In this document: in pieces, positions 33,653-42,717 of the stretch
Layout of the letters: the number at the start of each line of letters is the position of its first letter
Numbering within the stretch: the stretch's first letter is position 1
NCBI RefSeq assembly: GCF_029814935.1
Contig: NZ_CP104582.1
Location: 3,534,001-3,598,000 of the forward strand
DNA from: Pseudomonas sp. GD03919
GTDB taxonomy: Bacteria; Pseudomonadota; Gammaproteobacteria; Pseudomonadales; Pseudomonadaceae
DNA length: 64,000 nucleotides
Reading direction: 5' to 3'
Translations under genes and position numbers: made by a program
The notes under the pieces: generated by a model
What the model saw: only the letters and a program-made list of their open reading frames with translations
Told to the model about the DNA's origin: nothing
Databases searched by the model: none

Positions 33653-33655
33653 CTC

Positions 33656-33832
33656 TAGCAGGCCGTTGAAAAACTACCTACGTTGCCATTGCTGCGTTAA
33701 AAACAGCCTCGCGTGCGAGCCCAGTCAAAATGCTCATTTACAGCACGTAAACTGCGCTTTTTCGGCTGTTTTTGCGGGGCCGCCATCGGTATTGCACTGG
33801 CTGCCTCGCCTACGTTTTTCAACGGCCTGCTA
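33656..33832. mobile_element. MITE-like element, TAGCAGGC...GCCTGCTA (copy 2)
   Basis: A 177-base element, inverted relative to copy 1 at 24,552. Ends are TAGCAGGCCGTTGAAAAACT and CGTTTTTCAACGGCCTGCTA; the core is CTCATTTACAGCACGTAAAC. It has an extra segment near the middle (CGTGCGAGCCCAGT) compared with copy 1. No gene is inside. Confidence 0.7.
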
Positions 33833-33842
33833 GCCGTAGTCC

Positions 33843-33879
33843 ATACACGAACGCCCCGCAATGCGGGGCGTTCGTGTAT
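33843..33879. terminator. Perfect bidirectional hairpin ahead of the coiled-coil gene's 3' end
   Basis: ATACACGAACGCCCCGC, loop AAT, GCGGGGCGTTCGTGTAT: 17 perfect pairs ending 15 bases from the stop of the minus-strand gene. It is a strong terminator candidate. Confidence 0.8.
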
Positions 33880-33893
33880 CGAGCGGGTGGTAT

Positions 33894-34742
33894 TCAGCGC
33901 TGATTGATCTGCTGCTGCAGATTCATCACCTGGCTCTGCAGGGTGTTGATGTTGCGCGTCATCTGCGCACGGAAGGCATCGAACTCGGCCGTGTTCGGGC
34001 CGGCACTGGCGGCCGGGCGATTGTCCAGCTCGCTGCGCAGCACCAGCAGATCCTGCTCCAGGCTGCGGATGGCCTGCGCCGGGTCGCCCTGTTTCTTCAG
34101 CGTCTCGATATCGCCGCCCAGCGCCTTGATCCGCGTATCGAGCTTGGCCAGCTCGGCCTGCATCGCCTTGGCATCGCCCTGGGCAGATTTCAGCGCTGTC
34201 TGTTCACTGGCAAGCGCCTGCAAACGCTTGTCGAAATCGGCGCTGGCTGCGCTACCACTCTTGAACTCCGCGCCCAGCTGCTCGACACGCTTGTCCAGGG
34301 CAGCCTGTGCGGTAGCGCTCTGCTGTTGCTGCTTGGCCAGCTCGGCCAGGCGCGTTTCCAACTGCTTGACCTGCAGCTTGAGCGCCTCGCTGCCGCTGGT
34401 GACGCTGGATTCGGTCGCCACCACCTTGCCGGAAATGTCCTGAATGCGTCCGGCGGCCTCTTCGCTGATACGCGCGAAGCTTTCCTGGGTCGCCACCAGG
34501 CGCTGCTCCATCAGCCCGATCTGCTGCAGGCTCCACCAACCCAGACCGGCCAGGGCGAAACTCAGTGCGCCCACCACTGCCCACAACGGCCCGGTGCTGG
34601 CGCTCCTGGCCTGCGGCGCCTTGCTGCTGGGCACTCGGCTGCTGCGCGGGGCCGGCTCCTCGCGCGGCTCGGCGAAATCCTCGCGGCGCTCGGGCGTAAG
34701 GCTGGGCAGATTGTCGAGCTCGTCGTTGGCGTCGTTGCGCAT
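33894..34742 (-). CDS. Membrane-anchored coiled-coil protein of unknown function
   Basis: A 282-residue protein with an acidic N-terminal cytoplasmic part (MRNDANDELDNLPSLTPERR), one membrane helix at about 50-70 (LWAVVGALSFALAGLGWWSL) and a long periplasmic coiled coil rich in Ala, Gln, Lys and Leu (LKLQVKQLETRLAELAKQQQ; IRSLEQDLLVLRSELDNRP). It is annotated in relatives as an ATPase by similarity to SMC-type coils, but no nucleotide motif is present. The ATG at 34,742 is used; the longer frame has no support. Confidence 0.75.
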   Translation of the reverse strand: MRNDANDELDNLPSLTPERREDFAEPREEPAPRSSRVPSSKAPQARSASTGPLWAVVGALSFALAGLGWWSLQQIGLMEQRLVATQESFARISEEAAGRIQDISGKVVATESSVTSGSEALKLQVKQLETRLAELAKQQQQSATAQAALDKRVEQLGAEFKSGSAASADFDKRLQALASEQTALKSAQGDAKAMQAELAKLDTRIKALGGDIETLKKQGDPAQAIRSLEQDLLVLRSELDNRPAASAGPNTAEFDAFRAQMTRNINTLQSQVMNLQQQINQR

Positions 34743-34905
34743 GGTCGGACCTATGGTTGGAACGTAGAAACGGAAATGCCGCGCAGTATACCGATTCGCC
34801 ATCATGGCATCAGTGCCCGCGCCAAGCAGGTGCGTGGTGCACCGACTAAGGGCGTATCAGCCCCATCGACTCACCTGCAGCCCGGCAGTTCCGCAAAAGT
34901 TGAAC

Positions 34906-34921
34906 TGGTACGCACCTTGCT
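34906..34921 (+). promoter_or_regulatory. RpoN (sigma-54) promoter candidate
   Basis: TGGTACGCACCTTGCT matches the sigma-54 consensus TGGCACGNNNNTTGCW at all fixed positions except one (C to T), with the essential GG and GC 10 bases apart. A T run follows. Transcription would start near 34,932, giving a 168-base leader for the 94-residue gene. GGTGC half-sites at 34,829-34,843 could be an activator site, weakly supported. Confidence 0.65.
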
Positions 34922-35099
34922 TTTTAACAAGTCGTGAACACGCCCTTTGCGCGTCGCTCACAAGCCAGCGCACGGCACGATCCTTGTGCCGGCCCGAAGC
35001 ACGAACAGACATGTTGCAGCCACAGGGAATGGCTGGCCGGGTACGGGGCCGGGGAATGGCCCACTGCCGTACCCCTTCAAGCCAACGGGGGAAGTCGCG

Positions 35100-35384
35100 A
35101 TGGAACTGAACAAGGAAATCCTGGACTGCATGAAAGCGCTGCGTCGTCGCCTACGCGAAGAGCAGGCGTTGGACATTCGCCTCAGCCAGCCCAACGCCAT
35201 CGGTACCATGCTCGATGGCAGCCTCAAGTCCGATGATGAAGAAACCCGTAGCCTGGGCAGGCGCCTGGCAGAGTTGTCCGATCAACCGCAGCGCATCGCT
35301 TCACCCGTGGCTGCAGTCAAGTTGCCGGTCGGCAGCGCCACCGGCTCGGTGCGCATCTATCGCGGCCAGCGCATCTACGCCTGA
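35100..35384 (+). CDS. Small conserved hypothetical protein (RpoN-controlled candidate)
   Basis: A 94-residue protein, MELNKEILDCMKALRRRLRE ... SLGRRLAELSDQPQRIASPV and a basic C-terminus IYRGQRIYA. It is predicted mostly helical at the N-terminus. The ATG follows GGGGGAAGTCGCG; the frame is open upstream to 34,947 but no ribosome-binding site supports that. A strong sigma-54-type promoter lies 180 bases upstream, so nitrogen- or motility-related control is possible. Function unknown. Its 3' end overlaps the convergent epimerase gene by 10 bases. Confidence 0.65.
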   Translation: MELNKEILDCMKALRRRLREEQALDIRLSQPNAIGTMLDGSLKSDDEETRSLGRRLAELSDQPQRIASPVAAVKLPVGSATGSVRIYRGQRIYA

Positions 35385-36373
35385 TGCCCCATCTGCGCCT
35401 GCCACCAGGTGCAGAACTCATCCAGTGCATCCCACAGGCTGGCCCTGGGCTCATAGCCCAGGTACTCGCGGGCGCGATCGATGTTCAGGGAAAAATCCCT
35501 GGCCATCACCGCCACGCCCAGGCGAAACAGACTCGGCTCGGGTCGCCCAGGCAACAGGCGACACACACCTTCGTTGAGCGTCGCCGCAGCATAGGCCAGC
35601 GGCAACGGCACATGCCGCGTCACCGGCGGCAGTTGCAGCCGGCGCAACACATAATTGACCACATCCCACAACGGCACCGGTGCGCCATTGCTGATGTTGT
35701 ATGCCTGCCCCAGCGCCGGCCCACTCGCCAGCAGCGCACTGAACAGCGCATCGTTGAGGTTGTGCACGCTGGTGAAGTCGACCTTGTTCAGGCCATTGCC
35801 TATGATCGCCAGACGCCCCTTGCGCTGCATGCCGATCAAGCGCGGGAAGATGCTGGTATCGCCGGCGCCGGTGACGAAGCGCGGACGCAGGGCGATCACT
35901 TCCAGACCAAACTCCTGCGCGGCGAACACCTGCTGTTCCGCCAGGTACTTGGTCTTGCCGTAATGATCGGAGAAGCGTCTGGGCACCTGCTCCTCACGGA
36001 TATCGACATGCGACTTGCCATCGAAATAGATCGACGGCGAAGACAGCTGCACCAGGCGCCGTACCTTCTGCTTGAGGCAGGCCTCGACGACGTTCTCGGT
36101 GACCGTGACGTTGGCCTGATGAAAATGCGCATAGTCGCCCCACACGCCCACCGCGCCCGCGCAGTGCACCACCGCCTCGACATCCCGGCATAGCGCCTGG
36201 GTCAGTTCGGCATCGCCGAGATCGCCCTGGACGAATTCGGCACCGCGCCTGACCAGGTGCTGCACACCCTCGGCACGTCGCCCGTTGACCCGCACCGTCA
36301 GGCCCTGTTCGAGGGCGAAGCGGGCAAAACGCCCGCCAATGAAACCGCTCGCGCCGGTGACCAGAATCTTCAT
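35375..36373 (-). CDS. NAD-dependent epimerase/dehydratase (3-beta-HSD-like)
   Basis: A 332-residue extended SDR. The nucleotide motif is MKILVTGASGFIGGRFARFA; the catalytic motif is DHYGKTKYLAEQQVF (YxxxK) and the SSPSIYFDGKSHVDI segment supplies the catalytic Ser. Related enzymes (OleD/3-beta-hydroxysteroid dehydrogenase type) act on lipid or sterol-like 3-hydroxy substrates; substrate here is not known. Upstream is a short gap before argP. It stands alone. Confidence 0.85.
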   Translation of the reverse strand: MKILVTGASGFIGGRFARFALEQGLTVRVNGRRAEGVQHLVRRGAEFVQGDLGDAELTQALCRDVEAVVHCAGAVGVWGDYAHFHQANVTVTENVVEACLKQKVRRLVQLSSPSIYFDGKSHVDIREEQVPRRFSDHYGKTKYLAEQQVFAAQEFGLEVIALRPRFVTGAGDTSIFPRLIGMQRKGRLAIIGNGLNKVDFTSVHNLNDALFSALLASGPALGQAYNISNGAPVPLWDVVNYVLRRLQLPPVTRHVPLPLAYAAATLNEGVCRLLPGRPEPSLFRLGVAVMARDFSLNIDRAREYLGYEPRASLWDALDEFCTWWQAQMGHQA

Positions 36374-36497
36374 CCACCATCCCCTGCATTCGGTTCTTGT
36401 AATGGCCGCACTTTAGCAGCGCCACCCCGGCCCTGCGTTGTCGGCGCTGGCCAGAACAACGACCCGGCAAGCCTTGGCCACCGGGGCGGACGCTGCC

Positions 36498-37400
36498 TCA
36501 CGAATCACGCCCGGCCTGCACCAACGCACTGCCAGCGGCGCGACGCAGATGCTCGGTCAGCCCGGCCAGCAACTCACCGCCATTGCGCCAGTGATGCCAG
36601 TACAGCGGCACATCGATGCAGCGCTCGGGAAGCAGATCCACCAGCCTGCCGCTGGCCAACTCCCCGCGTACCTGCAACTCAGGCACCAGGCCCCAGCCGA
36701 GACCACCTTCGGTCAGGCGCACGAAGCCTTCCGACGATGGGCACAGGTGATAGGCAAAAGCCCCGGTGATACCGAGAGCGGCCAGATAGCGATGCTGCAA
36801 CTGATCATCCGGGCCGTAGACGATGGCCGGCGCACGTGCCAGCGCCGCTGGCGTGACCCCGGCGGGAAAATGCCGGGCGATAAAAGCCGGGCTGGCCAGC
36901 GCGCGATAACGCATCGCTCCCAGCGCCAGGCTGCGCGCCCCCGCCACAGCCCGCTCGGCGGCACACACGCAAGCGGCCACCTCGCCCGCGCGCATGCGCT
37001 TGAGGCCGACCTCCTGATCCTCCACCACCAGCTCCATCAAGACCTGCCGGGTGGCGCAGAAGTCAGCGGTTGCCGCCGCCCACCAGGTCGCCAGGCTGTC
37101 AGCGTTGATGGCGATGCGCAGACGCTCGGGCAGGGTCTGCTCATCCAGCCCCGGCACCTGGCCCTGCAGATCACGCTCGAGCAAACGCACCTGTTGCACA
37201 TGGTTGAGCAGACGCCGGCCGATCTCGGTAGGCGCCGGCGGCGTAGTGCGCACCAGCACCGGCTGGCCAACCCGCGCCTCGAGCAACTTGATGCGCTGCG
37301 ACACCGCCGATTGCGACAGCCCCAGCACCTGCGACGCGCGCTCGAAGCCGGCCTGCTCCACCACGGCTGCCAATGCGGCGAGAAGTTTGTAGTCGAACAA
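36498..37400 (-). CDS. argP: LysR-family regulator ArgP (IciA)
   Basis: A 300-residue regulator: FDYKLLAALAAVVEQAGFER, SQSAVSQRIKLLEARVGQP, then a LysR effector domain with INADSLATWWAAATADF. The INADSLATW motif is typical of ArgP, which senses arginine and lysine. The divergently transcribed argO exporter is the classic target, with 108 bases between them. Confidence 0.88.
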   Translation of the reverse strand: MFDYKLLAALAAVVEQAGFERASQVLGLSQSAVSQRIKLLEARVGQPVLVRTTPPAPTEIGRRLLNHVQQVRLLERDLQGQVPGLDEQTLPERLRIAINADSLATWWAAATADFCATRQVLMELVVEDQEVGLKRMRAGEVAACVCAAERAVAGARSLALGAMRYRALASPAFIARHFPAGVTPAALARAPAIVYGPDDQLQHRYLAALGITGAFAYHLCPSSEGFVRLTEGGLGWGLVPELQVRGELASGRLVDLLPERCIDVPLYWHHWRNGGELLAGLTEHLRRAAGSALVQAGRDS

Positions 37401-37508
37401 TCGATTTTCCTAATGAGCGATCAGCAATATTGGTTTCTCTTATACATCCAGCCGGAGCAGACTCGCCAGCACTCAGCGCCAACGGCGCCAACCCAAGGAA
37501 TACGACGG

Positions 37509-38111
37509 ATGTGGCAGAGTTACAGCAACGGCCTGCTGGTGGCCATCGGCCTGATCATGGCCATCGGTGCGCAGAATGCGTTCGTTCTCGCGCAAAGTCT
37601 GCGCCGCGAACATCACCTGCCGGTGGCCGCCCTGTGTATCGTCTGCGATGCACTGCTGGTAGCCGCTGGTGTATTCGGCCTGGCCAGCCTGCTGGCGCAA
37701 AGCCCAGCCTTGCTGGCCATCGCCCGCTGGGGTGGCGCTGCATTTCTGCTCTGGTATGGCAGCCAGGCGCTGCTGCGTGCAGCACGCCCGCAAGCCCTGC
37801 ATGCCGCAGACAGCGCGCCACGTTCATTGCGCGCGGTGCTGCTCGCCGCGCTGGCCGTGACCCTGCTCAACCCGCACGTCTATCTGGATACGGTGGTGCT
37901 GATCGGCTCACTCGGTGCCCAGCAGTCTGAGCCCGGCGCCTATGCCGCCGGTGCCGCCAGCGCCTCCTTTCTCTGGTTCAGCACGCTGGCGCTCGGCGCG
38001 GCCTGGCTCGCGCCCTGGCTGGCCAAACCCCTGACCTGGCGCCTGATCGACCTGGGCGTTGCGCTGATGATGTTCGCCGTGGCGGCGCAACTGATCGTCG
38101 GCACCTTGTAG
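37509..38111 (+). CDS. argO: LysE/ArgO-family amino-acid exporter
   Basis: A 200-residue inner-membrane protein with six predicted helices (LLVAIGLIMAIGAQNAFVLA, ALCIVCDALLVAAGVFGLAS, LLAALAVTLLNPHVYLDTVV, LIDLGVALMMFAVAAQLIVG). The GAQNAFV and NPHVYLDT motifs are diagnostic of ArgO/LysE basic amino-acid exporters. The ATG at 37,509 gives the family start. It is controlled by the divergent ArgP. Confidence 0.9.
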   Translation: MWQSYSNGLLVAIGLIMAIGAQNAFVLAQSLRREHHLPVAALCIVCDALLVAAGVFGLASLLAQSPALLAIARWGGAAFLLWYGSQALLRAARPQALHAADSAPRSLRAVLLAALAVTLLNPHVYLDTVVLIGSLGAQQSEPGAYAAGAASASFLWFSTLALGAAWLAPWLAKPLTWRLIDLGVALMMFAVAAQLIVGTL

Positions 38112-38135
38112 AGGTCACCCGCCGACAGAGCCGGG

Positions 38136-38273
38136 GTTGCACCCTTGACGCCACCGCCATGGATGGCGTCTGAGCTGCAGCAGGCAACGTCCGTCGGGCC
38201 ATGGAAATTATTGGTTGCACCTAGTTGCACCGGAGATATTCTCAGGTTTACTCTCCTGCAACTTTGGGTTGCA
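38136..38273. promoter_or_regulatory. Five GTTGCA motifs (PutA operators)
   Basis: GTTGCA occurs at 38,136-38,141, 38,214-38,219, 38,224-38,229 and 38,268-38,273, and as TGCAAC at 38,257-38,262. GTTGCA is the known operator core of the E. coli PutA ribbon-helix-helix domain, and the putA gene downstream encodes such a domain, so autorepression is likely. Confidence 0.7.
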
Positions 38274-38372
38274 CGCCACATCATGGCGGCACCCTTCGAG
38301 CCGTAGCAGGCAAGCCCAAGAACCGCTCCGGTCTGTTCCTGGCGTGCATAACCAACAAGTAGGACACCCTCC

Positions 38373-41300
38373 ATGGCTACCACCACTCTTGGCGTAAAAC
38401 TCGACGATGCCACCCGCGAACGCCTGAAAAAGGCCGCTGCGCAGATCGACCGCACGCCGCACTGGATGATCAAACAGGCGATCTTCAATTACCTGGAGCA
38501 AGTCGAGAGTGGTCTGACGCCCGCCGAGCATGCCGGCCTGGCCGCTGCCGCCGGTGAAGAAGCGCTGGAGTCGCTGACCGAGCAGGGTCTGCAGGTGTTC
38601 CTCGATTTCGCCGAGAGCATCCTCCCGCAGTCGGTATTGCGCGCCGCCATCACCAGCGCCTATCGCCGCCCGGAAAACGAAATGGTGCCGATGCTGCTGG
38701 AGCAGGCGCGCCTGAACAAGGAGCAGGCCGAGGCCTCGCAGAAACTAGCCCTGGGCATCGCCGAGAAGCTGCGCAACCAGAAGAACGCCAGCGGCCGTCA
38801 GGGCCTGGTACAGGGCCTGCTGCAGGAGTTCTCGCTGTCGTCGCAGGAAGGCGTGGCCCTGATGTGCCTGGCCGAAGCCCTGCTGCGTATCCCCGACAAG
38901 GCCACCCGCGACGCACTGATCCGCGACAAGATCGCCAACGGCAACTGGAGCCAGCACCTCGGCCAGAGCCCGTCGATGTTCGTCAACGCGGCCAGCTGGG
39001 GCCTGCTGATCACCGGCAAGCTGGTCTCGACCCACACCGAAGCCGGCATGACCTCGGCGCTCAACCGCATCATCGGCAAGAGCGGCGAACCGGTCATCCG
39101 CAAGGGCGTGGACATGGCCATGCGCCTGATGGGCGAGCAGTTCGTCACCGGCGAAACCATCGCCGAAGCCCTGGCCAACGCCGCCACCCTGGAGGCCAAG
39201 GGCTTCCGCTACTCCTATGACATGCTCGGCGAAGCGGCGCTGACCGAGGAAGACGCCAAACGTTACCTGGCCTCCTACGAGCAGGCCATCCACGCTATCG
39301 GCAAAGCCTCGCACGGTCGCGGCATCTACGAAGGCCCGGGCATCTCAATCAAGCTGTCCGCCCTGCACCCCCGCTACAGCCGCGCCCAGTACGAGCGCGT
39401 GATGGACGAGCTATACCCGACCCTGCTGGGCCTGACCCAACTGGCCAAGCAGTACGACATCGGCCTCAACATCGACGCCGAGGAAGCCGACCGCCTGGAG
39501 CTGTCGCTGGATCTGCTCGAGCGCCTGTGCTTCGAGCCGAGCCTGGCCGGCTGGAACGGCATCGGCTTCGTCATCCAGGCCTACCAAAAGCGCTGCCCGT
39601 ACGTGATCGACTACGTCATCGACCTGGCCAAGCGCAGCCGCCACCGCCTGATGATCCGCCTGGTAAAAGGCGCCTACTGGGACAGCGAGATCAAGCTGGC
39701 GCAGGTCAACGGCCTGGAAGGCTATCCGGTGTACACCCGCAAGCCGTACACCGACCTCTCCTACATCGCCTGTGCGCGCAAACTGCTGGCCGCGCCGGAA
39801 GCCATCTACCCGCAGTTCGCCACCCACAACGCCCACTCGCTGTCGGCCATCTATCACCTGGCCGGGCAGAACTACTACCCGGGCCAGTACGAGTTCCAGT
39901 GCCTGCACGGCATGGGCGAGCCGCTGTACGAGCAAGTGGTCGGCAAGATCGCCGATGGCAAGCTGAACCGCCCGTGCCGCATCTACGCCCCGGTGGGCAG
40001 CCATGAAACCCTGCTGGCCTACCTGGTACGTCGCCTGCTGGAAAACGGCGCCAACACCAGCTTCGTCAACCGCATCGCCGACCACAGCATCTCGCTGAAA
40101 GACCTGGTACTCGACCCGGTGCTGCAGGTCGAGCAGATGGCCGCGCAGGAAGGCGCCATCGGCCTGCCGCACCCGCGCATCCCGCTGCCGCGTGATCTGT
40201 ACGGCAAGCAGCGGGTCAACTCCGCCGGCCTCGACCTGGCCAACGAACACCGCCTCGGCTCGCTGTCCTCGGCGCTGTTGTCGACCGTCAACCACAGCTA
40301 CCTGGCCGAGCCGATGCTCGGTTGCGATGGCGCCAATCCGGGCGAGCCGGAGCCGGTGCGCAACCCGGCCGATCATCGCGACCTGGTCGGCCATGTGCGC
40401 GAAGCCAGCGTCAAGGACGTCGACAGCGCCATTCTCTGCGCCCTGGCCAGCGGGCAGATCTGGCAGTCCACCCTGCCCGCCGAGCGCGCCGCCGTGCTGG
40501 AACGCGCCGCCGACCTGATGGAAGCCGAGCTGCAACAGCTGATGGGCCTGCTGGTGCGCGAGTCCGGCAAGACCTTCGCCAACGCCATCGCCGAGGTGCG
40601 TGAGGCGGTGGACTTCCTCCGCTACTACGCCATTCAGGCACGCAGCTTCGGCAACGACAGCCACCGCCCGCTGGGTCCGGTGGTGTGCATCAGCCCGTGG
40701 AACTTTCCCCTGGCAATCTTCACCGGCCAGGTCTGCGCCGCACTGGCCGCCGGCAACACCGTGCTGGCCAAGCCGGCCGAACAGACCCCGCTGATCGCTG
40801 CTCAGGCCGTGCGCATCCTGCGCGAGGCCGGCGTGCCGGCCGGCGCCGTGCAACTGCTGCCAGGCCGTGGCGAAACCGTCGGTGCGCGCCTGGTCGGTGA
40901 CGAGCGCGTGCGCGGGGTGATGTTCACCGGCTCCACCGAGGTGGCCGGCATCCTCCAACGCAACATCGCCGGGCGCCTGGATGCCCAGGGCCGCACCATT
41001 CCGCTGATCGCCGAAACCGGCGGCCTCAACGCCATGATTGTCGACTCCTCGGCGCTGACCGAGCAGGTGGTGATGGACGTAGTCGCCTCCGCCTTCGACA
41101 GCGCCGGCCAGCGCTGCTCGGCCCTGCGCGTGCTGTGCGTGCAGGACGACGTGGCCGACCGCGTGCTGACCATGCTCAAGGGCGCCATGGCCGAGTACAC
41201 CCTCGGCAACCCCGAGCGCCTGAACACCGACATCGGCCCGGTGATCGACGCCGAAGCCAAGGCCGGTATCGACACCCACATCGCCAAGCTGCGCGAGAAA

Positions 41301-42308
41301 GGCCGCAAGGTCACGCAACTGGCGCGCGTCAACGCTGACGACATCAAGCGCGGCACCTTCGTCGTGCCGACCCTGATCGAGCTGGACAGCTTCGACGAGA
41401 TGAAGCGCGAGATCTTCGGCCCAGTGCTGCACGTGGTGCGCTACCAGCGCGCGGATCTGGGCAAGCTGCTGCAGCAGATCAACGACAGCGGCTACGGCCT
41501 GACCCTCGGCGTGCACACCCGCATCGACGAGACCATCGCCCAGGTGGTCGGCACCGCCAAGGTCGGTAACCTGTATGTGAACCGCAACATGGTCGGCGCC
41601 GTGGTCGGCGTGCAGCCGTTCGGCGGTGAAGGCCTGTCCGGCACCGGCCCGAAAGCCGGTGGCCCGCTGTACCTCTATCGCCTGCTCTCGACCCGTCCGC
41701 AGGAAGCCGTCGCCCAGTACCTGCAACAGGGCGAGGTGCAGGCCCTGCCAGTTCCGACCGAGCTGGACAAGGTACGCGCCGCCTTCGCCGAATGGGCAGG
41801 CAAGCAGGAGCCAGCCATCGCCGCGCTGTTCGAGCAGTACCGCAGCCTGTCGCAAAGCTACAGCAGCCATACGCTGAGCGGCCCGACCGGCGAGCGCAAC
41901 AGCTATACCCTGCTGCCGCGCGAGCACGTGCTGAACCTGGCCGACGAGCGCAGCGACCTGCTGGCGCAGCTGGCCGCCACCTTGGCCGTCGGCAGCCGGG
42001 CGATCTGGCTGGACAGCCAGCGCGCGCTGTACAGCGAACTGCCCAAGGAGGTGCAGAAGCACATCCAGCTGGTGACCGACTGGAACGCTGCCGAGGTGGA
42101 ACTGGACGCCATCCTGCACCACGGCGACTCCGACCAGTTGCGCGCAGTCAGCAAGCAGGCGGCGCAGCGCCAGGGCGCCATCGTCGGTGTACACGGCCTG
42201 AACAAGGGCGAGACCGACATCGCCCTGGAACGTCTGCTGGTGGAACACGCCCTGAGCGTCAACACTGCAGCGGCTGGCGGTAACGCCAGCCTGATGACCA
42301 TCGGCTGA
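38373..42308 (+). CDS. putA: Trifunctional PutA: proline dehydrogenase / P5C dehydrogenase / repressor
   Basis: A 1311-residue protein. Residues 1-50 are a ribbon-helix-helix DNA-binding domain ([20 protein letters not shown] ... [15 protein letters not shown]). The FAD-binding proline dehydrogenase barrel follows (about 190-570; [33 protein letters not shown]). The aldehyde dehydrogenase domain (about 650-1120) has [20 protein letters not shown] and the catalytic Cys915 in [12 protein letters not shown]. It oxidises proline to glutamate with channelling and represses its own operon when not membrane-bound. The leader carries five GTTGCA motifs. Length is typical. Confidence 0.95.
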   Translation: MATTTLGVKLDDATRERLKKAAAQIDRTPHWMIKQAIFNYLEQVESGLTPAEHAGLAAAAGEEALESLTEQGLQVFLDFAESILPQSVLRAAITSAYRRPENEMVPMLLEQARLNKEQAEASQKLALGIAEKLRNQKNASGRQGLVQGLLQEFSLSSQEGVALMCLAEALLRIPDKATRDALIRDKIANGNWSQHLGQSPSMFVNAASWGLLITGKLVSTHTEAGMTSALNRIIGKSGEPVIRKGVDMAMRLMGEQFVTGETIAEALANAATLEAKGFRYSYDMLGEAALTEEDAKRYLASYEQAIHAIGKASHGRGIYEGPGISIKLSALHPRYSRAQYERVMDELYPTLLGLTQLAKQYDIGLNIDAEEADRLELSLDLLERLCFEPSLAGWNGIGFVIQAYQKRCPYVIDYVIDLAKRSRHRLMIRLVKGAYWDSEIKLAQVNGLEGYPVYTRKPYTDLSYIACARKLLAAPEAIYPQFATHNAHSLSAIYHLAGQNYYPGQYEFQCLHGMGEPLYEQVVGKIADGKLNRPCRIYAPVGSHETLLAYLVRRLLENGANTSFVNRIADHSISLKDLVLDPVLQVEQMAAQEGAIGLPHPRIPLPRDLYGKQRVNSAGLDLANEHRLGSLSSALLSTVNHSYLAEPMLGCDGANPGEPEPVRNPADHRDLVGHVREASVKDVDSAILCALASGQIWQSTLPAERAAVLERAADLMEAELQQLMGLLVRESGKTFANAIAEVREAVDFLRYYAIQARSFGNDSHRPLGPVVCISPWNFPLAIFTGQVCAALAAGNTVLAKPAEQTPLIAAQAVRILREAGVPAGAVQLLPGRGETVGARLVGDERVRGVMFTGSTEVAGILQRNIAGRLDAQGRTIPLIAETGGLNAMIVDSSALTEQVVMDVVASAFDSAGQRCSALRVLCVQDDVADRVLTMLKGAMAEYTLGNPERLNTDIGPVIDAEAKAGIDTHIAKLREKGRKVTQLARVNADDIKRGTFVVPTLIELDSFDEMKREIFGPVLHVVRYQRADLGKLLQQINDSGYGLTLGVHTRIDETIAQVVGTAKVGNLYVNRNMVGAVVGVQPFGGEGLSGTGPKAGGPLYLYRLLSTRPQEAVAQYLQQGEVQALPVPTELDKVRAAFAEWAGKQEPAIAALFEQYRSLSQSYSSHTLSGPTGERNSYTLLPREHVLNLADERSDLLAQLAATLAVGSRAIWLDSQRALYSELPKEVQKHIQLVTDWNAAEVELDAILHHGDSDQLRAVSKQAAQRQGAIVGVHGLNKGETDIALERLLVEHALSVNTAAAGGNASLMTIG

Positions 42309-42330
42309 TAGTCGTCATATGGCGGCAACG

Positions 42331-42361
42331 CCGTGGAAAGCTGGCTGAAAGCTTTCCGCGG
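42331..42361 (+). terminator. Terminator after putA
   Basis: CCGTGGAAAGC-N9-GCTTTCCGCGG hairpin begins about 20 bases after the putA stop. The remaining 42,363-42,640 shows no gene. Confidence 0.75.
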
Positions 42362-42641
42362 CATGCTGCACCCACACGGCGCACCTGCCTGCAGGGGCTA
42401 CCCGCCCAGCGCTGTGTTCTCTCCTCCTGACCTTCGGGTCTGCGCCAGCCTACCCGGCCGGTGCGTCGAGCGGGGCCAAACGCCCCGTTCGTTCCCTCCC
42501 TCCTCGCTATTCCATCTCGCCTGGCCATCATTGCGTAACGAAAAGTTCGGACTATGGTGTCAGTCGGAGCTGCAGTCCTGATGCTCGTCAGGGGCTCGAC
42601 AACGCTTAAGGAATGGATGTGCGTTGACGAATCCCGGCCTA

Positions 42642-42655
42642 TTGATTCAGGTCAG
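42642..42655 (+). promoter_or_regulatory. Anr box upstream of arcDABC
   Basis: TTGATTCAGGTCAG is an Anr-type site (TTGATNNNNGTCAA with one mismatch) centred at 42,648.5. With Class II geometry transcription would start near 42,690, 28 bases before arcD. AATACC at 42,681-42,686 may be the -10. Anaerobic Anr control of arcDABC is established in P. aeruginosa. Confidence 0.75.
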
Positions 42656-42717
42656 GATGCAGTGCTCGCCAAACGCGCTCAATACCCAAGTCCCGCTGTG
42701 ACAAGGAGGTAATTGAG

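Noticed and set aside
33843..33879. A CRISPR-like or phage attachment palindrome
   Set aside because: A single perfect hairpin at a gene end is best explained as a terminator; no repeats or spacers are present.
39411..42248. A 945-codon open frame opposite putA
   Set aside because: Antisense shadow caused by G/C third positions; putA on the plus strand has full domain structure.
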